Assembly: GCA_015501585.1 (NCBI GenBank)
Contig: JADNRY010000406.1
Coordinates: 1 to 53,783, forward strand
Reading direction: 5' to 3'
DNA: 53,783 bases
DNA from: Rhodocollybia butyracea
Taxonomy: Eukaryota > Basidiomycota > Agaricomycetes > Agaricales > Omphalotaceae
Part shown: piece after piece, positions 46,360-53,783 of the stretch
Layout of the letters: every line of letters starts with the position of its first letter
Numbering within the stretch: position 1 is the stretch's first letter
Program-made: the position numbers and the translations under genes
The notes under the pieces: generated by a model
Seen by the model: the letters and a program-made list of their open reading frames with translations, nothing else
The model's database searches: none
What the model was told of the DNA's origin: nothing

Positions 46360-46952
46360 TCATGCGACTCGAACATCCGCTGGGAGGTTCTGCCTATTCC
46401 ATCGAGGACTAGTAGGCAGCGAAGGTGGCGACATGGAGCGTCGAGACTGGCTCGACTCCAGAGCACCATTGAACCTAGGAGATCTCAGGCTCAGGGGACT
46501 GAGTGGGGGAGATTGAGCACGATATGCCCACGAATCAAACCCTGATGAAAGTGAACACTCGTTAAGCATACGTCTCGAATACGTCAAAGGAAACTTGGAC
46601 GCACCGCTGGTGTTCTTCTGCGCGCTAGACGTCGAAGATAACCGAGTTGGGGCACATGCTCTCTCAGCTTCCCGAGATTGAGATATCATCACAAGAGAGG
46701 AGAGCTCGTTGCCCTGATAGAGCTCCGGCATGTTCGGGGGACCAAGAGTCAGACGACGGCGGCAAGTTGCAAGCTCCAGGGGAATCATCATAAGTTCTGT
46801 GGGTGAAACGCAAATAGTCAATTATGAGAGTTTGTCCGAAATGAAGCTTTGTGCGTACCTTCGTGGAGTGGTAAGTTACCAGAAGGCGTAGATTCCCATA
46901 ACAGTCCAGTCTGATGATTCGAAGGAGCGGCGAAGCCCTGGAGTCTGGGCAT
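46360..46952 (-). CDS. Hypothetical protein, Ser/Pro-rich (176 aa)
   Basis: Two exons (46952-46859, 46796-46360) give a 531-base frame beginning MPRLQGFAAPSNHQTG and passing through LPLHEELMMIPLELATCRRR across the intron. The C-terminal half is rich in Ser, Pro and Arg (SPPLSPLSLRSPRF, SLPTSPRWNRQNL), suggesting a disordered, possibly phosphorylated region. I recognise no domain. An alternative unspliced frame (47026-46664) starting MVFNEQFYTL exists, but the spliced frame reads better at the junction. The start could lie further upstream. Confidence 0.5.
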
Positions 46953-48839
46953 CTCACTCTCATGAAAGCCATGATCAGGTTCGAAGTGTCCACGCCAAGC
47001 GTATAGAACTGTTCATTGAAGACCATTGAAGATATCTTCTGCTGAGGTAGATTTAGAAGTGATAAGTGTAAGGCTAGAAGTGAGGATGATTGCTAGAGGC
47101 GAGGGGTTGATGGGGGAAAAGATTGGAGCACACACAAAGGCATTTTATTAACAACGTCGGTCAAAGCGCAAGCGCCAAAACCACAGAACAAAAGGAGTAA
47201 GCGAAGCAACCAAGCGAATCAATTCAGTTTGGCTCAATTCAGCAGAGGTACCCGCTTGTACCCGTTATCAGCGATCGATGAACAGGATAGGAAAACGAAC
47301 TCCTGCCGGCTGAGTACGCAAGTCCTGCGGCTGGGGAAAGTGCTCCATAAGTTTTCCGGCTGGAGCGCGCAAGTCCTGCGGCTGCAAGCTGCTCCAGTAC
47401 CGTCACCCGTGCTGAGCTTTAATTGCGCTGTGAATAACAGCTTATCGGGACATGGGTCCATGTTTCATTAAATCATCAGCTGTCTTTAGATAGACACTGC
47501 TACAAGCCATGGAAGATCCGGAAAATCACTGTAGTAACGAAAGTTAGTGGCTCAGCAGTAAGCGCCCATTCGCCCAAGAGAACAAAGCAAGGTAGCCGGT
47601 AACAACAATGCGAAGGTGGAGAGCGACAACAAAGCGAAGGAGAGACAATAACAAAGCTAGGGAGGGCCATAATCCGGTTCCCAGGAAGCCGAGCTGAAAG
47701 AAAGAAAAACGAGGCTGAAATAAATAATAACCTTGTAATCTGACCACTGATGGTGACATCCTTGTGACTCTGAGCATTGTTCTTTCTCGAACGTGTTCGA
47801 GTACGCCACCACGAAGGTCCACATCTATTGATAGGCGTGATGTCGAGGTGCGAAGGTCTAGTCTGACTCACAAGCCGGGCCATTCGTTACCCTCAGAAAC
47901 ATATGCCTTGTGATGCCGACGAAAAACGTAGGCAGATTTAGCGTTCGCTGAGTCCGGATAAGCCCTCCGCATGCAGTGAAAACGTGTAGTATTAGACCGA
48001 TGTTCCCATGCTTGAAAAGCCAATGAGAAGGAAACATATCTCTTGCACCGCCAACACTCCCAAGTAAATTCCATTCTTGAATCTTGACTCCACTACGAAT
48101 CCATTACCGAGCCGAGCAGGGAGTCATACAACCCAACCCATTTCCCAAAGTTAACCCGTTTGTTGTGGCGAACACTTTATTTGAGGGATTCAATGTAGGA
48201 GCGTTTCGTTGAGGCGGAGTCGGAACATTCTCTGACGTTCAAGTTGGTCAATGATCTCGAGGTCCGGGAAAGTTTACATCACGATGTTGTCAGGATATCG
48301 GTGAGGAAGATGCCAGGGCTTTGTTGTACGTTGCTGTTTGGAAGTTCATAGTCATGAAACACACGCTAAAAAGTTGCTCAGAATGTACATCGAGGAGAGA
48401 CAGGTGCCAAATGATAACCTTCTGTCAACTTGTAAATCGAGGGTTTCCTGGTTGAGGGTCGGTAGGCCTTCGAATTTCAAGCTGGAGTTTAGGCTTCTGG
48501 CTGCATGAATTGTGATTCGTTGTGAAGAATGGACATTTAGAGGCATAGCGTGGCTTTTCCTGTCGATGGAGAAGGTCAAATAACAGATGCTTCAAGCACG
48601 GCGATGTTGTCTTTGAAAATTTAAGTTTTTGGACGAGCAAGGCGAAATGAACAAAGGTGTGAAGAATAGATGATATCGATATGTAGAAACAACGCGAGAT
48701 GTGTTAACCTATGGTGACATGATAAATGCAGCATTTTCGAATGTGTAGACTCTGTAAGGTATGTAATATTCCGTACCCGCCTGTCTTCATCGGACTGTGG
48801 TAATATAGACAATAGCTATGGTCTACATCCGCGGGCACG
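46953..48839. other. Gene-poor stretch
   Basis: Short minus-strand frames (47500-47883, 47868-48074, 48352-48640) lack motifs. AAGTCCTGCGGCTG occurs twice (47321 and 47371). I see no supported gene. Confidence 0.5.
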
Positions 48840-50193
48840 AAGCGTAGAGAAGAGATCTAACGATGAGTAAATTCGTTTTTTGATGATGTGAGAGTGTGGC
48901 TTTCTATCTGAAGAAGGGCGCTCTTGAGCTTTTCTTCGTACTCCATTGGTCTCCCTGCGTAGAAGTACGCACACGCGCGGATCCTCCAAACCGTTCAGCG
49001 AAATCGCGAGCTGTCTGTTGCTTACCCTCCGATGGTTTCTATTTTCTGGAGTTGGCGTCTGCAAATCACGTTAATTACATTGCCCTGGAACTCAAGTACT
49101 CGAATCCAATACCACAGATGAGCTCACTGCTACTCCAGGGTCGCATGACGAAGGACTATACGGGTTGTGCCCAGGTGCTCGTGTCGTGTCTCGTTGAGGA
49201 GGCTTGCATAATGAACCCTTCGACTTCCGCCAGAATGGGCGGGACATACTGTAGCCCGCAACTCAAATCGACTAGACTCCAGGTATCGGGTGGAAGAAGC
49301 TCCTTAAGATCTTTGAGGTCTATCCCATCCAAATCGATGACGCACTCTTCTTTGTCTTGCCAGAGTCGCGCGGATTTGGAATTGCGCACATAAGAGTGGG
49401 CAAGTTTGCGCCCGTCGAAGATGCAGAACAAGAACAGAAAGTAACTCTTGCCTGTGTATGCCAATCAGCGCATATTTATACTTCACGCAAGGAAGATATC
49501 ACCTATTCCAGGGACACCGGTAATGACGAGTCTGTCGTCCGAGCAGATGTATCTAGAGCGTTCGAAAGGATTTGGAAATTTGTCCAATGAAGATAGGGGT
49601 GTGATTGGTTTGAGGGGGATAGGCAGATCCGTCGGGATGTCGTCGTCGTCGTCGTCGTCTTCGTTGGTGGACTTTGAAGTATCTTGAGCACCTTGTTTCA
49701 GATCGCCTTTGGGGCAGTATTTGGCTTCTGCTGATTCAGAGCTACGAGACGAATAAGCACCTTGAGAACAAGGAAAGCTATAGGGACTAGAAATTGCTAA
49801 CCCGATATCCATCTCCGCCGCTTTTTCCTTGAGGGTCAATGCTTGCCAAGTTCGTTCGCTTTTATTGACCTTTTCCATCCAGGCGAGAATCGCTACGAGC
49901 GCTTCCAAGTATTCTTGTCTTATGAGTACTTGTGCTTCTATGTCTGGAGCATCCTCGAGCACCCAGATGTGCGATGGTACTTCGACACCTTCTGGTAGCG
50001 AATCTGCAAGAATAGCTTGCTTTGTCGGTTCTACATATGGTTCCGGCTTGACTACACGATAACCAAAGTTCATGGTAAGTTGAAAAGGATCTGGGGGATC
50101 GGACCGATGATATTCCGGGCCGGGATATGCGCTCATCTTTTGCTCATCTTTGTAGTTTCTTGCCCGAGCCAAAGGGTCTGAAAGACAGTCCAT
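48840..50193 (-). pseudogene. CRN/RHS-like P-loop NTPase, prematurely terminated
   Basis: Exons 50193-49503 and 49451-49156 form a 328-codon frame. After an acidic linker (an eight-residue Asp/Glu run) comes NPFERSRYICSDDRLVITGV, and across the intron the Walker A GVPGIGKSYFLF. It then runs through WSLVDLSCG to SSTRHDT and stops at a TAG (49156). Homologous sequence appears to continue past the stop: SFVMRPWSSSELI in the same frame, then ARDFAERFGGSAR near 49000, which recalls the ELF..FGPSAR block of Crinkler-associated proteins. I infer a truncated member of the CRN-like NTPase family seen in basidiomycetes. The short ORF could still be translated. Family-level assignment is from motif order only. 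Confidence 0.65.
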
Positions 50194-50398
50194 TTAAATC
50201 CAAAGAGGTGGTGCTGTCTTCAATAGCCAAATCAACACCCTGGTTTGGTGGACTCGAGCGTTAAAAGCAAATAAAAGAAGCGCTGACTCGAAACTGTCAA
50301 ATGACCAGTGCGAGTCATTTGATAGTTCCTCATCAGCTCAAAAGCAAAAAGGGACCAGATTATGAAGCCTCTCAATCCACTTTCCGCCAGTCAAACAT

Positions 50399-52448
50399 AT
50401 GCAGTACCCTGATCTCTACGAGGCAACAGTATCGGAGCTTCAGGACGGTTTGGACGCGTATCGCTTCAGTAGCGTTGATCTCGTAAAAGTTAGTCAACGC
50501 TTTGGGCTGTTCACGTCAAACCAATTAATCCGTCGTGAATAGGCCTATCTTACACGAATCGATGAAGTCAATCTGAAGGGCCCTGCTTTACGAGCGGTAT
50601 TGCAGACGAATTCTCTGGCTTTGAAGAAAGCGGCGCAGCTGGACGAAGAAGAAGGTTGACAGGAAAGAGAGGCCCGTTGCATGGAATTCCTATCTTGCTA
50701 AAGGTATGGACGAGACAATGACTTAGACCCGTGAATATTTATTCATGAGGCTGTGGATAGGACAATATCGCAACAGATAACGCCGAAGGTAATAGCTTTC
50801 CACGATCAATCAGTGGCTATCGCCAGTGAACTACTAGCCTGATAGGAATGGACACTACCGCTGGTTCATATGCGCTTCAAGGTTGTGTCGTCCCAGAAGA
50901 TGCTGGTATTGTTAAGAAGCTCCGCACGGCTGGTGCGATCATCCTCGGTACGTACGACAACATCATACATGGACTATACTTATGCGAACTCGGCGCTTCG
51001 TTCTATACGTAGGCAAAGCCAATCTTTCAGAATTTGGCCAATTTCGAAGCCACAAGCTGGCTGGGGGTGGTCGCCTTTAGGTGGTCAAGGAACAAACGCA
51101 TACTATCCGGGTGGCGATACTTGTGGATCATCGTCTGGATCAGCAGTGGCGATTTCTATTGGACTGGCTGCACTTGCTCTTGGAAGGATACTTCGGGAAG
51201 TATCACTTTCCCTGCAAGCCGGAGCAATATCGTTGGCATAAGACCAACTGTAGGATTGACTTCGAGAGCTGGAGGTACGTCAAAACTATTGGTCTATTGA
51301 CGGCCTTTATCTCATTTTGTAGTGGTCCCAATATCGTCCCATCAGGATACGATTGGACCTATGGCGCGTTCGGTCACTGATGCTGCAATCCTTCTCTCAG
51401 CTATGGCTGGAACCGACCCAATGACGAGATTACTTGCACCCAACCTGTCAATACACCCGACTACAGGGATGCACTCGATCCCAACGCCCTGGTGGGTAAA
51501 CGTATCGGGGTTCCTCGAAAGGTGTATTTCGACTCCAACTTTGAGACTCATCCCGTTATCGTCGCAGCATTCGAGGAGTCTTTGAAGGTAATGAAGGAAA
51601 TGGGTGCTACGATTATTGATCCAGCGGATTTACCTTCGAGCGACGAGCTGATCGAGAATGATTGGCAGGACGAAGAGCAGATATGTTGGTCGATTTCAAG
51701 ATTGACCTGAACAAGTATTTGTCAGGCTTGAAGGAAGTCCCTTCGGGTGTACGCACAGTAACTGATATTATCAAGTTTATTGAAGAGCACCCTGATTTGG
51801 AGCAGCCGAACGGGTGTGAGGACTTGTCTGTGTATGTAGGATCCGCAGTGACTGTGCGTTGGGGAAGGCTGATTTTCTTCGCCAGGATGATCGAATCCAA
51901 CAATACGAGAGGCTACGACGAGGAGATGTTTAAAGTTTTGACGAGAAAAATCAAGGGAGCGGAGAAGATGGTATTGACGCAGCTTTGGCCAAGATAATCT
52001 TGACGCGTTAGTTGCCCCACATGTGGCACTGCAGCTGCAATCCGCGGCATCAGGTGAGAGAGATCACTTCAAAGGATTTGAAATTGAATACTTATGCGCT
52101 TCACGTATATGTAGCAAATGCTGGATACCCAATGATTCAAGGTATCGTTCAGTTCTGACGAGTCGATGATAGTACGATCTGATACCACCTCGACTCTTGA
52201 ACTCACTAGTTCCCTTGGGCTTCTTCCCGGATGATACTCCGCCAGCGATATTAGATGGAGGAACGACTATTTATCCAGCGCCCGGAATGCCCTTTGGAGT
52301 CTCGTTTTTTGCATCAGCTTGGAGTGAATACAATCTGATTGGAATGGCTTATGCATTCGAACAAAAGACGCAGACACGTATGAAAAGGAAAGCTTTCGCT
52401 GGTGCTGTTCCAAAGACTCAGCTGGAAGATGTCGTTGGTCGGGATTGA
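50399..52448 (+). pseudogene. Amidase-signature enzyme, pseudogene
   Basis: Starts MQYPDLYEATVSELQDGLDA. Parts of an amidase follow in order: GPLHGIPILLKDNIAT (catalytic Lys), TTAGSYALQG, IILGKANLSEFGQFRSH, GGQGTNAYYPGGDTCGSSSG (Ser motif), DTSGSITFPA (nucleophile Ser), SHQDTIGPMARSVTDAA and a C-terminal VPLGFFPDDTPPAILDGGTT to PAPGMPFGVSFFA. Reading needs splices at usual sites (for example 50942 to 51013) but also crosses a TGA at 50657-50659 and one-base shifts near 50665, 51065, 51186, 51675 and 51967. Intact relatives hydrolyse amides. With at least five lesions this copy should be inactive. The catalytic residues survive, so decay is recent. Confidence 0.88.
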
Positions 52449-53088
52449 TTCATTTCGTATACATTTTGTGGACGAATGATTTGTTTTGATAGGATAATAG
52501 GCATCGCGGCGTTGTCTCGTGGATGGATCCAGATAATACTCAGTTCAGCAAATAATTGCGTCGCTTCAAGATTAACTTCTTAGAGCCGACGCATCGCACA
52601 TTCTAGCTCCATTTGTTGGTTTGAAGGAGTTAGAATGAGACCTCTCGATGTGGGGCGTTATCCTGCATTCAATCTTGCCCAGGCAATTTTGCTCAGCAGG
52701 CACAAAGCAGAAGTTATGACCATATCCTAGACTACAAGGAGATGATCATGAGTGACAGCATCAGGAAAGTCGTCCACAGGGAGTGTTTGCGAATTTCCGT
52801 AGGGATACCAAAAATCAAGCAAAAATTGTAGTAACTGCTGTAATTTCAAAGATTTCTGTCGTTTTATTAATTACACTAATGACACACGAGAGCTCAGAAG
52901 GACACATCACAGTATTTTTTACTAGACCAAACAAGACTGTTAAAGTCGAGAGACTTGGTACTTGTGACACTACTCACCTTGAAGACCGGGTTACTCGGGT
53001 TGACTGAGATGTCGAAGCCTGAGGCAAAAACTGTGACGTCCTATAGAGACAATGAGCGGATGAGGGAGAGAAATTCAAAGATGGAATC
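52449..53088. other. Intergenic stretch, nothing recognised
   Basis: AT-rich spacer between the amidase relic and the kinase fragment. The open frames here are short and motif-free. Confidence 0.5.
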
Positions 53089-53783
53089 TCACCGAGATCG
53101 TTTGATACTCGACTCCTCGTCAGAGTCAGATATTCGCTTTCTGGTCAGGCTGGTGGTCGAAGTCCCATTGGCGACCGAAGCTTTGTGAGTGTCCTGGGGC
53201 CGTTGCTTAACGTGCTGCAACGCGATCATCTCCAGCGGGTCTCTCGATGATTGGTCTAGAAGAGAGTTGATATATGGTGTGTGGATGAGGAAGTATTTGC
53301 TGTCAATCTCGGGATAATTCTGCTCCGAGGCCTCATAGGCTGTCGTCAGGATACTAGAGAGGTCTTCAAGGATGGTAAGGGCAGGACCAAATGTAGAAGA
53401 CAGATACGATTTTGCAGCTCGTAACTGGTTGTTTGTTTTTAAGAAGGAAAAACGCTGTATATCGTTCATTCTTCCGTGAAACAATCGAGACATGTTATTT
53501 TGACGATCTTCCGGCTTTGAAGAGGGTGAATTAACATCGTCGTTGAAGAAGAGCACATAAACAATCAGCCACCACACCGACTCCAAATCGTGCAAAGGGT
53601 TGTAGGCGAAAGTGGGTGCATCCTTGGAAGCTGAATCTAGTCTGTGGATGATATTACTGCGTGTCTTGATCGTCGCATCGAAATCAAACGGAGAATGGGC
53701 CTGGAGGTTACTGGCCTGGAGTTTGGCAGAGTTAAAGAGATAACCATGAGAAAGTGCTTCGGCCGCCATGAAGAAAGGTGTGC
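53089..53783 (-). CDS. FunK1-type fungal protein kinase, C-terminal part (cut by window edge)
   Basis: The frame enters from the right edge as TPFFMAAEALSHGYLF, matching the GT..FMA.E.L segment after the activation loop in FunK1 kinases. It continues with FAYNPLHDLESVWWLIVYVL, the hallmark HDLES(V/F)(W/F) box. The remaining part is helical, with FLIHTPYINSLLDQSS, ending in a basic/acidic tail (SDSDEESSIKRSR) that could be a nuclear signal. FunK1 is a kinase family expanded in Basidiomycota with poorly known substrates. The catalytic loop lies beyond the window, so activity cannot be judged. Confidence 0.88.
   Translation of the reverse strand, partial: TPFFMAAEALSHGYLFNSAKLQASNLQAHSPFDFDATIKTRSNIIHRLDSASKDAPTFAYNPLHDLESVWWLIVYVLFFNDDVNSPSSKPEDRQNNMSRLFHGRMNDIQRFSFLKTNNQLRAAKSYLSSTFGPALTILEDLSSILTTAYEASEQNYPEIDSKYFLIHTPYINSLLDQSSRDPLEMIALQHVKQRPQDTHKASVANGTSTTSLTRKRISDSDEESSIKRSR

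Noticed and set aside
46664..47026. 120-codon frame starting MVFNEQFYTL
   Set aside because: It overlaps the spliced 176-aa model in another frame; joining it to exon 2 gives an immediate stop.
47500..48074. Overlapping minus-strand frames of 68-127 codons
   Set aside because: No domain, no consistent codon pattern and no shared splice model.
48896..49393. 165-codon plus-strand frame
   Set aside because: It is antisense to the CRN/RHS-like NTPase and shows no family motif.
1..53783. CRISPR arrays, bacterial operons, ribosome binding sites, rRNA or tRNA genes
   Set aside because: The sequence is eukaryotic with spliceosomal introns. I saw no regularly spaced repeats and no tRNA-like A/B boxes or rRNA segments, though a tRNA scan was not run.

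Overview
The window reads as nuclear DNA of a mushroom-forming basidiomycete (Agaricomycetes, probably Agaricales). The grounds are short GT-AG introns of about 50-60 bases, two DUF6534-type membrane protein genes, a FunK1 protein kinase fragment, Crypton-like tyrosine recombinases, a HET-domain relic and many tiny exons. I worked only from the sequence. Exon models come from splice signals, reading phase and family motifs.

Layout. 1-2.26 kb: a broken DUF6534 gene cut by the left edge. 4.1-14.5 kb: transposon-rich land with an intact six-exon Crypton-like recombinase gene (4847-7145), two long hairpins (8.17-8.29 kb) and a second, decayed recombinase (9.64-12.17 kb). The whole stretch lies between two direct copies of a short dispersed repeat. 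15.3-22.3 kb: a metallo-beta-lactamase-fold hydrolase, a HET-domain relic, an inverted DUF6534 paralogue and the mitochondrial glycine-cleavage T-protein gene.

24.2-40.4 kb is the most unusual region. It holds a tandem array of four paralogous genes (SSP-A to SSP-D) plus one relic, all on the + strand. They encode small secreted proteins that I cannot assign to any named family. Each has a 22-codon signal-peptide exon, a core exon and a short, very variable last exon, and each sits behind a shared palindrome-containing leader. A Ty1/copia LTR retrotransposon (29414-34944, TSD TTTGA, LTRs differing at one base) sits between SSP-B and SSP-C. A 736-bp terminal-inverted-repeat element with a 9-bp TSD interrupts SSP-C.

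40.7-53.8 kb: housekeeping and degradative genes. These are a coronin gene with a 10-base microexon, a divergently transcribed GH27 alpha-galactosidase gene with 21 exons (smallest 8 bases), an unknown 176-aa protein, a CRN/RHS-like P-loop NTPase that ends prematurely, an amidase pseudogene with several frameshifts, and a FunK1 kinase cut by the right edge.

The genes do not form one pathway. The picture is a few conserved genes set between fast-evolving, transposon-hit families. GcvT, the hydrolase, coronin, alpha-galactosidase and recombinase 1 all give clean spliced frames, so the lesions in the pseudogenes are unlikely to be general sequencing error.
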